A stretch of DNA of 64,000 bases from Noviherbaspirillum cavernae (GCF_003590875.1 NZ_QYUN01000002.1:3348001-3412000); one strand, 5' to 3'. Positions 18,506 through 30,585 are shown, numbered from the stretch's first letter. Numbers and translations are program-made. The notes: generated by a model not told the origin, from the sequence alone.

Positions 18506-19266
18506 GCCAGCCTCATTGGAATGCCTTGCCCTGCCATGAAGCTCTTCGCTTCCTGCACGGTGTGCTGGCCGTAATGAAAAATACTGGCCGCCAGCACCGC
18601 GTCCGCCTTGCCGACCTTGATACCGTCGGCGAGATCCTGCAAGCCGCCGACACCGCCGGAGGCGATCACGGGAATCGATATCGCATTCGACACCGCGCTC
18701 GTCAAGGCGAGATCGAAACCGCTCTTGGTGCCATCGCGATCCATGCTGGTAAGCAGGATTTCGCCGACGCCAAGATGTTCCATTTTTTTCGCCCACTCGA
18801 CCACATCAAGCCCGGTAGGCTTGCGGCCGCCGTGCGTGAATACTTCCCACTTGCCCTCACCCGTTTTCTTGGCATCGATCGCGACCACGATGCATTGCGA
18901 ACCGTATTTTTGCGCGGCATCGTGCACCAGCTGCGGATTGGCGACCGCCGCACTGTTGACGCTGATCTTGTCCGCGCCGGCGTTCAGCAGACGGCGCACA
19001 TCCTCAACCGTGCGCACGCCGCCGCCGACCGTGAGCGGAATGAATACCTGCGAAGCCACGGCTTCGATGATGTGCAAAATCAGGTCGCGTCCGTCCGAGG
19101 TTGCGGTGATATCGAGGAATGTCAATTCGTCCGCGCCCTGCTCGTCATAGCGGCGCGCGATCTCGACCGGATCGCCGGCATCGCGCAGCTCGACGAAGTT
19201 GACGCCCTTGACCACGCGACCCGCCGTCACGTCCAGGCAAGGGATGATGCGCTTTGCCAGTGTCAT
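18502..19266 (-). CDS. hisF: Imidazole glycerol phosphate synthase cyclase subunit
   Basis: A TIM-barrel cyclase of 254 residues that, with HisH, makes imidazole glycerol phosphate and AICAR. The N-terminus [13 protein letters not shown] carries the catalytic Asp, and the second catalytic Asp lies in [13 protein letters not shown]. Phosphate-binding loops are [10 protein letters not shown] and [10 protein letters not shown]. The start overlaps the hisA stop by four bases. Upstream in-frame sequence to 19368 is not part of the protein. Confidence 0.97.
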   Translation of the reverse strand: MTLAKRIIPCLDVTAGRVVKGVNFVELRDAGDPVEIARRYDEQGADELTFLDITATSDGRDLILHIIEAVASQVFIPLTVGGGVRTVEDVRRLLNAGADKISVNSAAVANPQLVHDAAQKYGSQCIVVAIDAKKTGEGKWEVFTHGGRKPTGLDVVEWAKKMEHLGVGEILLTSMDRDGTKSGFDLALTSAVSNAISIPVIASGGVGGLQDLADGIKVGKADAVLAASIFHYGQHTVQEAKSFMAGQGIPMRLA

Positions 19267-20057
19267 GCTTCGTCTTCTTCCGCGGACTCTTCCAGTCCGC
19301 TCAATACATCCGCGCGCTCCTGCGCCTGGCGCAGGTCCAGCGTGCCTTCGTAGATCGAACGGCCGCAAATCACGCCTTCAATGCCTTCATCCTGCACGGC
19401 GCACAATGCTTCCACGTCCTTGATGTTGTGCACGCCGCCGGATGCAATCACGGGGATCGTCATGCTTTGCGCCAGCTTGACCGTCGCGTCGATGTTGACG
19501 CCTGCCATCATGCCGTCGCGGCCGATATCGGTGTAGACAATCGCTTCGCAGCCGTAGTCTTCGAACTTCTTTGCCAGATCGATCACTTCATGGCCGGACA
19601 GCTTGCTCCAGCCGTCGGTGGCAACCTTGCCATCCTTGGCATCCAGGCCGACGATGATCTGGCCGGGGAAGGCGCTGCAGGCGTCATGCAGGAAGCCCGG
19701 GTTCTTGACCGCGGCGGTGCCGATGATGATGTAGGACAGGCCATCGTCGAGATAGCGTTCGATCGTGTCCAGATCGCGGATGCCGCCGCCGAGCTGGATC
19801 GGAATCTCGTCCGTGCCGTTCTCGACTGCAAAATCGCGCACTGCCTGAATGATCGCCTTTACCGCCGATTCATTCTTCGGTTTGCCGGCAAACGCGCCGT
19901 TCAAATCGACAAGATGCAGTCGTCGCGCGCCTTGAGCCAGCCAATGTCGCGCCATGCTGGCAGGGTCCTGGGAAAATACGGTGGCTTGGTCCATGTCACC
20001 TTGTTTGAGGCGCACGCAATGACCGTCCTTGAGGTCGATGGCAGGAATGAGCAGCAT
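19263..20057 (-). CDS. hisA: ProFAR isomerase HisA
   Basis: A 264-residue TIM-barrel isomerase (ProFAR to PRFAR). It starts [20 protein letters not shown], with the catalytic Asp in AIDLKDG, the second Asp in [10 protein letters not shown], and phosphate loops IQLGGGIRD and [11 protein letters not shown] 15-residue acidic tail (EESAEEDEA) makes it slightly longer than usual. It is followed by hisF with an ATGA overlap and preceded by hisH after 59 bp. Confidence 0.97.
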   Translation of the reverse strand: MLLIPAIDLKDGHCVRLKQGDMDQATVFSQDPASMARHWLAQGARRLHLVDLNGAFAGKPKNESAVKAIIQAVRDFAVENGTDEIPIQLGGGIRDLDTIERYLDDGLSYIIIGTAAVKNPGFLHDACSAFPGQIIVGLDAKDGKVATDGWSKLSGHEVIDLAKKFEDYGCEAIVYTDIGRDGMMAGVNIDATVKLAQSMTIPVIASGGVHNIKDVEALCAVQDEGIEGVICGRSIYEGTLDLRQAQERADVLSGLEESAEEDEA

Positions 20058-20116
20058 GGCTACGTGAAAGAATATTGAAGGTTGTAGTGAATGGCGAACG
20101 TTGGCATTGTCCGCGG

Positions 20117-20755
20117 CTATGGGTTCCAGTGAACAAAATTCCTGTAAAGCTGCAAACCGGTGGATGCGCTTTTTTCCGGATGAAACTGGGTCGCGAATAT
20201 ATTATCCTGCCCGGTCGCACAGCAGAACGGCGCACCGTAATCCGATTCGCCCAGTGTGTGTCGCGAATCGGCCGGCACGGCGTAGTAACTGTGCACGAAA
20301 TAAAAATAACTCTCGTCGGCAATACCATTCCACAGCGGATGGGACACCGTTTGCCTTACCCGGTTCCAGCCCATCTGCGGCACCTTGAAGCGCGAGCCAT
20401 CGTCCTGCAGCCGACCGTCCAGCTGAAAGCGTACCACTTTCCCCGGCAGCAAACCGAGGCCGGGCGTATCCCCCTCTTCGCTCCAGTCGAACAGCATCTG
20501 CTCGCCGACGCACACGCCGAACAAGGGCTTGGAACGCGAGGCCTCGACCACGGCTTCCTGCAAGCCTGACTCGCGCAGACAACGCATGCAATCCGGCATC
20601 GCACCCTGACCTGGCAGGACCACACGGTCGGCGGATTTGACGTCCGCAACTTCACCCGAAATGCGCACATCCGCTTCCGGCGCAACCTGGCGCAAGGCCT
20701 GCGCTACCGAGCGCAGGTTGCCCATACCGTAATCCACTACAACAATTTTGTTCAT
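20117..20755 (-). CDS. hisH: Imidazole glycerol phosphate synthase glutaminase subunit
   Basis: A class I glutamine amidotransferase of 212 residues supplying ammonia to HisF. The nucleophile Cys lies in [11 protein letters not shown] (GICLGMQ in most homologues), and the His-Glu pair lies in ATQFHPEKS. The start [17 protein letters not shown] is at ATG 20755; the open frame extends to 20893, but that part is non-family sequence. It lies 35 bp after hisB. Confidence 0.95.
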   Translation of the reverse strand: MNKIVVVDYGMGNLRSVAQALRQVAPEADVRISGEVADVKSADRVVLPGQGAMPDCMRCLRESGLQEAVVEASRSKPLFGVCVGEQMLFDWSEEGDTPGLGLLPGKVVRFQLDGRLQDDGSRFKVPQMGWNRVRQTVSHPLWNGIADESYFYFVHSYYAVPADSRHTLGESDYGAPFCCATGQDNIFATQFHPEKSASTGLQLYRNFVHWNP

Positions 20756-20790
20756 GACAGAAAATGACTTTTCAACGCATCGTGCGGCGA

Positions 20791-21387
20791 TTACAGGCTG
20801 CCCTTGGTCGAGGGAATCGTGCCGGCGGCACGCGAATCCAGCTCGGCGGCCATGCGCAATGCACGTCCGAATGCCTTGAATACCGTTTCGCACTGATGAT
20901 GCGCGTTGTCGCCGCGCAGATTATCGATGTGCAAAGTGACCTGGGCGTGATTGACGAAGCCCTGGAAAAATTCATGCGTGAGATCAACGTCGAATGCGCC
21001 GATCATCGAGCGCTTGAATGGCACGTGAAACTCTAGGCCGGGGCGTCCTGAAAAATCGACGACCACGCGCGACAGCGCCTCGTCCAGCGGCACGTAGGCG
21101 TGGCCGTAACGGCGAATGCCTTTCTTGTCGCCGATGGCCTTGACAAATGCCTGACCAAGCGTGATGCCGACGTCTTCCACCGTGTGATGCGCATCGATAT
21201 GCAGATCGCCATTGGCTTCGATATCGAGATCGATCAGGCCATGGCGGGCAATCTGATCGAGCATGTGGTCGAGGAAAGGCACGCCGGTATTCAGCTTCTG
21301 CTGGCCGGTGCCGTCGAGATTGATCACGACGCGGATTTGCGTCTCGTTGGTGTTGCGTGTGATTTCTGCAACGCGTGGCGTAGGCAT
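20791..21387 (-). CDS. hisB: Imidazoleglycerol-phosphate dehydratase
   Basis: A monofunctional 198-residue dehydratase, without the phosphatase domain fused in E. coli. Metal-binding repeats are visible as [45 protein letters not shown] and [17 protein letters not shown] 21387 ([13 protein letters not shown]) gives the family length. hisC is 19 bp upstream. No histidinol-phosphatase gene is recognisable in the window. Confidence 0.96.
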   Translation of the reverse strand: MPTPRVAEITRNTNETQIRVVINLDGTGQQKLNTGVPFLDHMLDQIARHGLIDLDIEANGDLHIDAHHTVEDVGITLGQAFVKAIGDKKGIRRYGHAYVPLDEALSRVVVDFSGRPGLEFHVPFKRSMIGAFDVDLTHEFFQGFVNHAQVTLHIDNLRGDNAHHQCETVFKAFGRALRMAAELDSRAAGTIPSTKGSL

Positions 21388-21406
21388 GTTCAAGTGATTA
21401 TCAAAA

Positions 21407-22495
21407 TTACGATGCGAGCGATGCCGTGAATGCATCGAGGAAAATGGCGTTTTCTTCCGGGGTGCTGACGGTCACCCGCAAGCAATTTTCCAGTAGTGGG
21501 TGCATTTTACCGACATTTTTAATCAGAACCTTGTGCTCCAACAATGCGGAAAATACACGATTGGCGTCGTGCGCTGCACCTGACACTCTTAACAACAGGA
21601 AATTCGCCGCCGACGGAAACACATTGACTCCCGGCATGCTTGCCAATGCCGCCGCCAGTTTGGCACGCTCGGCACGCAAGCTTGCCGCTTGCGCGTCCAG
21701 CACGTCGACATGATCGAGCACGAATTCCGCTGCAGTCTGCGTCAGCACATTGATATTGTAAGGCGGACGCACCTTGTCGAACTCTGCCAGCAGCGCCGTA
21801 CTGGCGGACAGGTAGCCGAGCCGGATGCCGGCCAGGCCGAGCTTGGATACGGTGCGCATGACAACCAGATTGTCAAACTCCGTCAGCCTCGGCATGAAGC
21901 TGTGTTGCGCGAACGGCTGGTAAGCCTCGTCGACCACGACAATGCCGGAGTCGCCGACCGCGCGGATGATCTCGACCATATCGTCGGCGTCGAACAGGTT
22001 GCCGGTCGGGTTGTTGGGATAGGCAAGATAGGTGATCGCCGGTTTGTGCTGCGCGATTGCGGCCAGCATGGCCGGCTTGTCCAGCGTGAAATCCGCCTTC
22101 AGCGGAACGCCGACGAACTCCATTCCCGCAAAGCGGCCCGACACGGCGTACATGACAAATCCGGGCGTCGGCGCCAATACCTTCGCGCCGGGCTGGGCGC
22201 AGGCAACGGAGAGCATGGAAATCAGTTCGTCCGAGCCGTTTCCGAGCACGATGTCAAAGCCGGCCGGCACGCCGAGTTTGCTGCAGATTTTCGCCTTCAA
22301 GGCCGTGTAGGACGGTACCGGATAACGGTTCATCGCGACGTCGGCCAGCCGCTGCCCGAGTTCGCTGCGCAACTCCTGCGGCAACGTGTAGGGATTCTCC
22401 ATCGCGTCGAGCTTGACGAAGCCGTCCGAGTCCGGCACATGATAGGCCGCAATCGCGCGGACGTCGGATCGGATGATGTTTTCGATGAGAGACAT
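21407..22495 (-). CDS. hisC: Histidinol-phosphate aminotransferase
   Basis: A PLP-dependent class II-fold aminotransferase of 362 residues. The PLP lysine is in [26 protein letters not shown] and the VVDEAYQPF segment bind the cofactor, and the N-terminal KLDAMENPY and C-terminal [11 protein letters not shown] are family features. ATG 22495 ([12 protein letters not shown]) is preferred to the upstream ATG at 22507. It lies 38 bp after the methyltransferase gene. Confidence 0.95.
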   Translation of the reverse strand: MSLIENIIRSDVRAIAAYHVPDSDGFVKLDAMENPYTLPQELRSELGQRLADVAMNRYPVPSYTALKAKICSKLGVPAGFDIVLGNGSDELISMLSVACAQPGAKVLAPTPGFVMYAVSGRFAGMEFVGVPLKADFTLDKPAMLAAIAQHKPAITYLAYPNNPTGNLFDADDMVEIIRAVGDSGIVVVDEAYQPFAQHSFMPRLTEFDNLVVMRTVSKLGLAGIRLGYLSASTALLAEFDKVRPPYNINVLTQTAAEFVLDHVDVLDAQAASLRAERAKLAAALASMPGVNVFPSAANFLLLRVSGAAHDANRVFSALLEHKVLIKNVGKMHPLLENCLRVTVSTPEENAIFLDAFTASLAS

Positions 22496-22533
22496 GATGT
22501 TGTTCACAATATCGGTGCTTGCGAGGCGCTGGG

Positions 22534-23307
22534 TCAGGCGGCTTCTTCCGGCTTGTCCAGCGCCATCAAGCGGGTTTCAATCAATTCGCAATATTCCGGG
22601 TTCAATTCGAACCCGACGAAATTCCTGCCGCAACGTCTGGCCGCGACCGCGGTCGTGCCGCTGCCCATGAAGGGGTCGAGCACGACACCGTCCGGCGGGC
22701 AGGAGGCCTTGACCATGCGCTCGATGATTTCGAGCGGCTTCTGGGTCGGATGGTCGGCGCGTTCGCGGTGTTCGCGGTGCAGGCGCGACACGCTCCACAC
22801 GTCCTTCGGGTTGTAGCCCAGTTCCAGCCACTTGGCGCCGACGAAGATCGAACGGGAGCGCGCCTTCTTGGTTTCCGCATCGTAGGGAATGCGCACCGCG
22901 TCCAGATCGAAATGATAGTCCCTCGCTTTCGCGAAAAAGCCGATCGTGTCGTGCACGGAGGAAAACCTGCGCGTGCTGCCACCCATCGATGGCACCCGGC
23001 GATCCCAGACGATTTCGTTGATCATCGTCATGCGCTGCTTGAGCATCACGAAGATTTCCGGCGAATAGCGCCACGTCAGAAAAATGTACAGACTGCCGTT
23101 GGGCTTGAGCTTGGGCAGTGCGGCATCGATCCATTGCTCGGTCCAGCGCAGATAGGCGGCGGCTTCGAGCTTGTCGGAGTCGTTGCCGTAGTCCTTGCCC
23201 AGGCCGTAGGGCGGATCGGCAATGATCAAGTCGATCGTGCCGTCGGGAATGCGCGCGAAGCCATGCAGCGCATCCTCGCAATGAACGCGATTGAGCCAGG
23301 CGCTCAT
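22534..23307 (-). CDS. Solitary beta-class DNA methyltransferase (N6-adenine or N4-cytosine)
   Basis: A 257-residue SAM-dependent amino methyltransferase. The catalytic motif IV DPPY is at residues 31-34. Motif I (DPFMGSGTT) is at 211-219 and is preceded by HPTQKP, the order of the beta class used by HinfI- and CcrM-like enzymes. The target sequence cannot be read from the protein. No restriction endonuclease is nearby, so it looks like an orphan methylase. It is embedded in the his operon, 13 bp after hisD and 38 bp before hisC, with no visible promoter of its own. CcrM-like C-terminal extension is absent. Confidence 0.9.
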   Translation of the reverse strand: MSAWLNRVHCEDALHGFARIPDGTIDLIIADPPYGLGKDYGNDSDKLEAAAYLRWTEQWIDAALPKLKPNGSLYIFLTWRYSPEIFVMLKQRMTMINEIVWDRRVPSMGGSTRRFSSVHDTIGFFAKARDYHFDLDAVRIPYDAETKKARSRSIFVGAKWLELGYNPKDVWSVSRLHREHRERADHPTQKPLEIIERMVKASCPPDGVVLDPFMGSGTTAVAARRCGRNFVGFELNPEYCELIETRLMALDKPEEAA

Positions 23308-23320
23308 TTGGCGGCCAGGC

Positions 23321-24634
23321 TCATTTCAGCCGATACTCCGCCGAACGCGCATGCGCCTGCAAACCTTCGCCGTATGCCAGTTCCGCCGCTACCTCGCCGA
23401 GCGTCTGCGCGCCCGCCTCGCTCACCTGGATGATGCTCGAACGCTTCTGGAAATCATAGACGCCGAGCGGCGAGGAAAAGCGCGCGGTGCGTGACGTCGG
23501 CAGCACGTGGTTCGGGCCGGCGCAGTAATCGCCCAGCGACTCCGACGAGAAGCGGCCGAGGAACATCGCGCCTGCATGGCGTATCTTGTCCGCCCATTGC
23601 TGCGGATTCTCGGCGGAGATTTCCAGGTGCTCGGCCGCGATCAGGTTGGCGATCTCGCAGGCCTCGTCCATGTCGCGGACCTTGAGCAGCGCGCCACGAT
23701 TGGTCAGCGAAGTGCGGATCACGTCCTTGCGCGGCATCGCGTCGAGCTGCCGGTTGATGCTGGCTTCGACTTTTTCGATGTAGGCGGCGTCGGGACAAAG
23801 CAGAATGGATTGCGCCAGTTCATCGTGTTCTGCTTGCGAAAACAGGTCCATCGCCACCCAGTCCGGATCGGTACTACCGTCGCAAATCACGAGAATTTCC
23901 GACGGGCCGGCGATCATGTCGATGCCGACGATGCCGAACACGCGGCGCTTGGCAGCGGCGACATAGGCATTGCCGGGACCGACGATCTTGTCCACTGGCG
24001 GAATGGTGTCGGTGCCGTAAGCCAGCGCACCGACCGCCTGCGCGCCGCCGATGGTAAAAACGCGATCGACGCCGGCAATGGCGGCTGCCGCCAGCACCAA
24101 CTCATTCTTCACGCCGGACGGCGTGGGCACAACCATGATGACTTCCTGCACGCCGGCGACCTTGGCCGGAATCGCGTTCATCAACACCGATGACGGGTAG
24201 GCGGCCTTGCCGCCCGGAACGTAAATGCCGACGCGATCGAGCGGCGTGACCTTTTGCCCCAGCACGGTGCCGTCGGCTTCCGTATAGGTGAAGCCGTCGG
24301 AGCCGCATTCCTTCTTTTGCCGCTCGTGATAGGCGCGCACACGGTCGGCTGCGGTTTGCAGCGCGGCACGCCGTCCGGCCGGCAGACCGGCCAGCGCCTG
24401 CTGCATTTCGGATTGGCTGATTTCCAGCGCGGCCACGCTGGCGGCGTCGAGACGGTCGAAGCGATTGGTGCATTCCAGCACCGCCGCATCGCCACGCGCT
24501 TTCACATCGGCCAGAATCTGCGCAGCGGCCTGGTCGATTGCCGCATCCTCGCCCGCTTCGAAGGCGAGCACCGCGGACAGCCTGGATTTGAAGTCGGAAT
24601 CGCTGGAATCGAGTTTACGGATTTGAACGGGCAT
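23321..24634 (-). CDS. hisD: Histidinol dehydrogenase
   Basis: A zinc enzyme performing the last two oxidations to histidine, 437 residues. Family segments include [37 protein letters not shown] and [22 protein letters not shown] supplies a zinc ligand and catalytic residues, and a late [14 protein letters not shown] segment follows. ATG 24634 is used. An in-frame GTG at 24646 would overlap the hisG stop (GTGA) and is also credible because neighbours use such overlaps. Confidence 0.96.
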   Translation of the reverse strand: MPVQIRKLDSSDSDFKSRLSAVLAFEAGEDAAIDQAAAQILADVKARGDAAVLECTNRFDRLDAASVAALEISQSEMQQALAGLPAGRRAALQTAADRVRAYHERQKKECGSDGFTYTEADGTVLGQKVTPLDRVGIYVPGGKAAYPSSVLMNAIPAKVAGVQEVIMVVPTPSGVKNELVLAAAAIAGVDRVFTIGGAQAVGALAYGTDTIPPVDKIVGPGNAYVAAAKRRVFGIVGIDMIAGPSEILVICDGSTDPDWVAMDLFSQAEHDELAQSILLCPDAAYIEKVEASINRQLDAMPRKDVIRTSLTNRGALLKVRDMDEACEIANLIAAEHLEISAENPQQWADKIRHAGAMFLGRFSSESLGDYCAGPNHVLPTSRTARFSSPLGVYDFQKRSSIIQVSEAGAQTLGEVAAELAYGEGLQAHARSAEYRLK

Positions 24635-24642
24635 AGCTGCTT

Positions 24643-25292
24643 TCACCGGCCTTTCGATGCGTTTTCGAATGCTTCCAGAATCGGGCGCAGGCGCTCGCGC
24701 TTGATCTTCAGCGCCGCCTGATTGACGACGAGGCGCGACGAGATTTCCATGATGTGCTCGACTTCGAGCAGATGGTTGGCACGCAGCGTGCTGCCGGTGC
24801 TGACCAGATCGACGATGGCATCGGACAAACCGACCAGCGGGGCCAGTTCCATCGACCCGTACAGCTTGATCAGGTCGACGTGCACGCCCTTGGAGGCAAA
24901 ATGCTGGCGCGCGGTTTCCACATACTTGGTGGCGACGCGCAGGCGCGCCCCCTGTCGCACCGCGCTGGCGTAATCAAAACCGGTCGGCACCGCGACCGAC
25001 ATGCGGCATTTCGCGATGTTCAGGTCGATCGGCTGGTACAGGCCTTCGCCGCCATGTTCCAGCAACACATCCTTGCCGGCCACGCCGAAGTCCGCCGCGC
25101 CGTACTGCACGTAGGTCGGCACGTCGGAGGCGCGCACGATGATGACGCGCACGTCCGGATCATTGGTCGGCAGGATCAGCTTGCGCGAGGTTTCCGGATC
25201 TTCGGTGACGGTGATGCCGGCCGCCTGCAGCAACGGCATCGTCTCTTCGAAAATGCGGCCTTTCGACAGCGCGAGTGTCAGTTGTTGGCTCA

Positions 25293-25293
<1 letters not shown>
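24643..25293 (-). CDS. hisG: ATP phosphoribosyltransferase, short form
   Basis: First, committed step of histidine synthesis. The 216-residue length is the short HisG form. It lacks the C-terminal regulatory domain and depends on the HisZ partner for activity and feedback control; no hisZ is in the window. It starts [18 protein letters not shown]. The PRPP-binding region is [16 protein letters not shown]. The start codon and the murA stop share one base (TGATG), implying translational coupling. Confidence 0.96.
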
Positions 25294-26779
<1,486 letters not shown>

Positions 26780-26808
26780 GGTTTGCCTCTTCTCTCAATG
26801 ATCTGTAT

Positions 26809-27564
26809 TCAGTGGCGCAACTTGTAGCCACTCTTCAAAAGCCGGATGGCCAGGCTGGCCAGCAGCAGGAAGAATATGGTGACGATGGTAAAGCTGACCA
26901 GCGGGTCCACATCGGACTGGCCGAAAAAGCCGTACCGGAAGCCGTCAATCATATAAAAAAACGGGTTGAAACGCGAAACGCCCTGCCAGAATGGCGGTAG
27001 CGAATGAATCGAGTAAAACACGCCGGACAGGAAGGTTGCCGGCATGATCAGGAAATTCTGGAATGCGGCCAGTTGGTCGAATTTTTCTGCCCAGATGCCG
27101 GCGATCAAGCCCATCGTGCCGAGCATGGCCGCCCCGAGCAGCGCGAACACCACAATCCACCACGGCGCGACGAACGACAGCTTGGCAAACCATGCGGTGA
27201 TGATGAACACGCCGGCACCGACCGCCAGCCCGCGTACCACCGACGCCAGCACATAAGCGCCGTACAGCTCCCAGTGCGACAGCGGCGGCAGCAGCACGAA
27301 CACCAGGTTGCCGGTGATCTTGGATTGGATCAGCGAGGAAGAGCTGTTGGCGAAGGCATTCTGCAGCACGCTCATCATCACCAGCCCGGGCACCAGGAAG
27401 GCCGTGTAGCGCACGTCGGGATAGACCTGGACGTGCTCTTCCAGCACGTGGCCGAAGATCAGCAGATACAGCATCGCCGTCACGATCGGCGCGGTAATGG
27501 TCTGCGTCGCGACTTTCCAGAAACGCAGCACTTCCTTGTAGAACAAGGTCTGGAAGCCAATCAT
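26809..27564 (-). CDS. ABC-2 type transporter permease (YadH-like)
   Basis: A 251-residue inner-membrane permease with about six hydrophobic segments and an ABC-2 family signature near the C-terminal half (FLIMPATFLSGVFYSIHSLPPFWQGVSRFNPFFYMIDGFRYGF). The start overlaps the ATPase stop by four bases. It resembles E. coli YadH, whose substrate is unknown; drug or polysaccharide export has been proposed for relatives. I do not assign a substrate. Confidence 0.9.
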   Translation of the reverse strand: MIGFQTLFYKEVLRFWKVATQTITAPIVTAMLYLLIFGHVLEEHVQVYPDVRYTAFLVPGLVMMSVLQNAFANSSSSLIQSKITGNLVFVLLPPLSHWELYGAYVLASVVRGLAVGAGVFIITAWFAKLSFVAPWWIVVFALLGAAMLGTMGLIAGIWAEKFDQLAAFQNFLIMPATFLSGVFYSIHSLPPFWQGVSRFNPFFYMIDGFRYGFFGQSDVDPLVSFTIVTIFFLLLASLAIRLLKSGYKLRH

Positions 27565-28472
27565 TTTTCACCTTCCATGATCTGGATGAAGACGTCTTCC
27601 AGATCGGCCTGCTGCAACTGCATGTCGTCGATCACCGCGCCGGATTCGCGCAGGGCGGCGAGGATAGGCTCGACGTCGTTGTACGCATTGATGCGCAGCG
27701 TGTACTTGTTGCCGGACACCAGTTCGTCCGGGTGCGACACCAGCGGCTTGAGCGCGTCCGGCAGCGCGCCGCGCGCCAGCCGCACGATCAGCTGCGAATT
27801 GGAAATGCGCTTGACCAGGTTGGAGGTCGAGTCAAGTGCCACGACCTTGCCCGCTTTCAACATCGCGATGCGGTTGCACAAGGCTTCCGCTTCTTCCAGG
27901 TAGTGCGTGGTCAGCACAATGGTGTGACCCTCGCGATTGAGGCGCGAGATGAACTTCCACAACGTCTGGCGCAATTCGACATCGACGCCGGCGGTCGGCT
28001 CGTCCAACACGATGACCGGCGGCTTGTGCACCAGGGCCTGCGCCACCAGCACGCGGCGCTTCATGCCGCCGGACAATGCGCGCATGTTGACGTCCGCCTT
28101 GTTGGTGAGGTCCAGGTTGGCCATCACCTCGTCGATCCATTGGTCGTTGTTCTTCAGGCCGAAATAGCCGGACTGCATGCACAGTGTTTCGCGCACGGTG
28201 AAGAAAGGGTCGAAGACGAGTTCCTGCGGCACCACTCCCAGACGCCCGCGCGCTGCACGGTAGTCGCGCACGACATCGTAGCCATGGATTGAGACGCTGC
28301 CCGCATTGGCCTGTGTCAAGCCGGCAATGATCGAAATGAGCGTGGTCTTGCCGGCACCGTTCGGGCCGAGCAGTCCGAAAAACTCGCCTTCCTCAATAGA
28401 CAGCGACACGCCGCCAAGCGCTTGCAGCGACTTGTAGCGTTTTTCAACATTGACGATTTGCAAAGCAGCCAT
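27561..28472 (-). CDS. ABC transporter ATP-binding protein (YadG-like)
   Basis: A 303-residue ATPase partner of the adjacent permease. Walker A is GPNGAGKTT near residue 37, the Q-loop is in VVPQELVFDPFF, the ABC signature is LSGGMKRRVLVAQAL, and Walker B is VIVLDEPTAGVD. The H-loop lies in VLTTHYLEEAEALC. A C-terminal extension of about 80 residues is typical of ABC-2 exporters of this group. It follows mlaB after 142 bp, which contain a hairpin and a possible -10. Confidence 0.94.
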   Translation of the reverse strand: MAALQIVNVEKRYKSLQALGGVSLSIEEGEFFGLLGPNGAGKTTLISIIAGLTQANAGSVSIHGYDVVRDYRAARGRLGVVPQELVFDPFFTVRETLCMQSGYFGLKNNDQWIDEVMANLDLTNKADVNMRALSGGMKRRVLVAQALVHKPPVIVLDEPTAGVDVELRQTLWKFISRLNREGHTIVLTTHYLEEAEALCNRIAMLKAGKVVALDSTSNLVKRISNSQLIVRLARGALPDALKPLVSHPDELVSGNKYTLRINAYNDVEPILAALRESGAVIDDMQLQQADLEDVFIQIMEGEK

Positions 28473-28549
28473 GGTGGCTTGGTAAAACCTTATGGGATGG
28501 GGCCGCGGACAATGACGGGAAAGATGCGAACCAGGCGGCGAAACCCTTG

Positions 28550-28581
28550 ATTATATTGGATTTCCCGCATGAAAGCGGGAA
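28550..28581 (-). promoter_or_regulatory. Hairpin and candidate -10 ahead of the ABC-ibaG-murA-his run
   Basis: TTCCCGC (28562-28568) and GCGGGAA (28575-28581) form a 7-bp stem with a 6-nt loop. On the minus strand a TATAAT (28555-28550) follows, 78 nt before the ATPase start. The hairpin could end or stabilise the mla transcript while the -10 starts a new one. No good -35 is visible and no T-run follows the hairpin. Confidence 0.38.
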
Positions 28582-28614
28582 CGCCGGGCGGCGCATCGGG
28601 AGGTGACCGGACGG

Positions 28615-28929
28615 TCAATGGTGCAACAGATCGGCGCGCGGTTCGGCGGGAGAAGCGGCGTGCAGCAACTCGGCCACGCCATACAGTTCAAGCAGGCCTT
28701 GCAGATTGACGGGAAGGTTGCGAAATTCAAGCGGCGTCCCCTTGCGCCGCGCCGCGCGCTGCCAGGCGAGCAGCGTCGCGACGGCGGCCGAATCGACCAC
28801 CGTCACCTCCGCCAGATCGAACGCCACCTGCCCCGCTCCGATGGCGCGCAAACCGTCTTCCAGCACGGTTTTCGCGTTGCTGACAGTGAGCGTCAATGCG
28901 GGACGGAACATGGCGTTGTCAGGAAGCAT
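28615..28929 (-). CDS. mlaB: MlaB-like STAS-domain protein
   Basis: A 104-residue STAS-domain protein, the cytosolic regulator of the MlaFE ABC complex that maintains outer-membrane lipid asymmetry. The conserved Ser-containing loop is VTVVDSAAVATLLAWQRAA. The ATG at 28929 shares one base with the mlaC stop; a GTG at 28932 is the alternative start. It is the last mla gene in the cluster. Assignment rests on the STAS pattern and position. Confidence 0.88.
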   Translation of the reverse strand: MLPDNAMFRPALTLTVSNAKTVLEDGLRAIGAGQVAFDLAEVTVVDSAAVATLLAWQRAARRKGTPLEFRNLPVNLQGLLELYGVAELLHAASPAEPRADLLHH

Positions 28930-29582
28930 CACGACGCTTTTGCGGTTTTGGCGGCGCTGGCGGCGAGCTTCTTGTTCTTTTCGGTCAACGTCTTGATCAG
29001 GCCGTCGATGCCGCCCTTGCTGATTTCAGTGGCGAAATTGCCTTTGTATGTTTCGACCAGCCATGCGCCGAGCACGTTGACGTCATAGATCTTCCAGCCG
29101 GTGGGCGTTTTTGCGAGGCGGTAGTTGAGCTGAATCGGATCCCCGCCGCGCGACTGCACCACCTGCGAACGGACTTCCACGTCCAGATCCGCCGGATCGC
29201 TACGCATCGGCTTGTATTCCAGTTTCTGGTCCCGGATCTGCGAGATGGCACCGGAATAGGTGTAGACCAGCAGTGCCCGGAATTCATTCGTGAGCTGCTT
29301 TTGCTGCTCGGGCGTTGCTTCACGCCAGAAGCGGCCGGATGCCAAGGCGGTCATGCGCTGGAAATCAACGTGCGGCAGGATTTTCGTCTCGACTAGTTCC
29401 AGCACGCGCTTCTGGTTGCCGGCCTGAATGTCCCTGTCGCTCCTGGCCGCGTCCAGCACCTCCTGACTGATGCGCTTGACCAGCACATCCGGCGCTTCCT
29501 GGGCAGCGGCCTGCCCCGCCGCACACATCAACGTGGCGAGCGATAAACCGATGATTGCAAACAATTTATTGAAGAGTTTCAT
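28929..29582 (-). CDS. mlaC: Periplasmic phospholipid-binding protein MlaC
   Basis: The 217-residue periplasmic shuttle carrying phospholipids between MlaA and MlaFEDB. A signal peptide, MKLFNKLFAIIGLSLATLMC through AAAQ, precedes the Tol-Tol-Ttg2 domain. Family segments include DFQRMTALASGRFWREATPEQ, LLVYTYSGAI and TGWKIYDVNVLGAWLVETYKGNFATEISKGGIDGL. The open frame extends upstream to 29774, but ATG 29582 starts the signal peptide. mlaA lies 121 bp upstream. Confidence 0.94.
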   Translation of the reverse strand: MKLFNKLFAIIGLSLATLMCAAGQAAAQEAPDVLVKRISQEVLDAARSDRDIQAGNQKRVLELVETKILPHVDFQRMTALASGRFWREATPEQQKQLTNEFRALLVYTYSGAISQIRDQKLEYKPMRSDPADLDVEVRSQVVQSRGGDPIQLNYRLAKTPTGWKIYDVNVLGAWLVETYKGNFATEISKGGIDGLIKTLTEKNKKLAASAAKTAKAS

Positions 29583-29703
29583 GATGTCCTGAATTTGCTG
29601 AACAGAACCTGTCACGTTCTGCATGGAGTGGTACGGCGAACATTGGTTCGCATGATATCGGGCGCGTTTGCGCCATGTTTGGAAAGCGACAGTTTGAGCA
29701 AAC

Positions 29704-30585
29704 TTATTTAGCACTCTCCGTTGCAACGACGGCAGCATGGCTGACCAGCGCCGCGCCCTGTTCCTTTTCGACAACAGATTTACCGGCGGGTTCCCCGCGC
29801 TGCGAAATGGCCGGATTGCTCTGCTTCACGTCCGCTTGCGCCTCGCCATGATTCTGATTGGCAGCACTGGCCTCTGTCTTTGCCGGATCGTCCAGTTCGT
29901 AAGACGTGCGAGGCGATTCGCCATCCCTGACTAGGCTTTCGCGTCGCTGCATGTAGGCATCGCGCACAAACTCGTAACGATCCAGCGCGGCGTCTTCGAG
30001 CAGGCTCGAGGCATCCAGAAGCGCGGCGCGGCGGTCGATCAGACGGACCAGATACCCCGTATTGCGTACGCTGACCGACGTGACGGCTTCCCACGGATCG
30101 CCGTAGATGTCGATGGGGTAGGCGATCGTATCGCGCAAGGTGGACGCGCCGAGGAGCGGCAGCACGACATACGGGCCGGACTGCACGCCCCAGCGGCCGA
30201 GCGTCTGGCCGAAGTCTTCCCGGTGTTTGATCAGGCCGGCTTCGGTTCCCCAGTCCAGCAGGCCACCGAAGCCGAAGAAGGTATTGACCGTGACGCGCAT
30301 GACGTCCGACACGCCGTCGGTCACCTTGCCTTGCATCAGATTATTGGCCGCTGTCCAGACATCGCCGAGATTGCCGAAAAAGTTGCCGACGCCGATTTGC
30401 ACGAAGGTGGGCAAGGTGCTGTACAGCTGCGCCGTCGGCTTCAGGGCGACTTCATCGAGCTTGTCGTTGAAGGTGAAGACCGCACGGTTGTATGGCTCCA
30501 GCGGATCCTTGGGATTGGTCGTGGCGCAGCCGCTGATGGCGATCGTCAACGCCAGTGCGACACTGCCTCGAATAACACGACTCAT
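29704..30585 (-). CDS. mlaA: Outer-membrane lipoprotein MlaA (VacJ)
   Basis: A 293-residue lipoprotein that removes mislocalised phospholipids from the outer leaflet. The lipobox is in ALTIAISGC (Cys20). The VacJ domain spans about residues 25-220, with DPLEPYNRAVFTFND, GNFFGNLGDVWTAANNLMQGK, DFGQTLGRWGVQSGPYVVLPLLG and STLRDTIAYPID. A low-complexity tail of roughly 75 residues, rich in Ala, Glu and Gln, follows and is not part of the domain. The start shares one base with the mlaD stop (TAATG). In E. coli mlaA is unlinked; here it is inside the operon. Confidence 0.93.
   Translation of the reverse strand: MSRVIRGSVALALTIAISGCATTNPKDPLEPYNRAVFTFNDKLDEVALKPTAQLYSTLPTFVQIGVGNFFGNLGDVWTAANNLMQGKVTDGVSDVMRVTVNTFFGFGGLLDWGTEAGLIKHREDFGQTLGRWGVQSGPYVVLPLLGASTLRDTIAYPIDIYGDPWEAVTSVSVRNTGYLVRLIDRRAALLDASSLLEDAALDRYEFVRDAYMQRRESLVRDGESPRTSYELDDPAKTEASAANQNHGEAQADVKQSNPAISQRGEPAGKSVVEKEQGAALVSHAAVVATESAK

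Noticed and set aside
24634-24646. hisD starting at GTG 24646 rather than ATG 24634
   Set aside because: Both are possible; I kept the ATG because it needs no rare start codon, but the GTGA overlap with hisG is noted.
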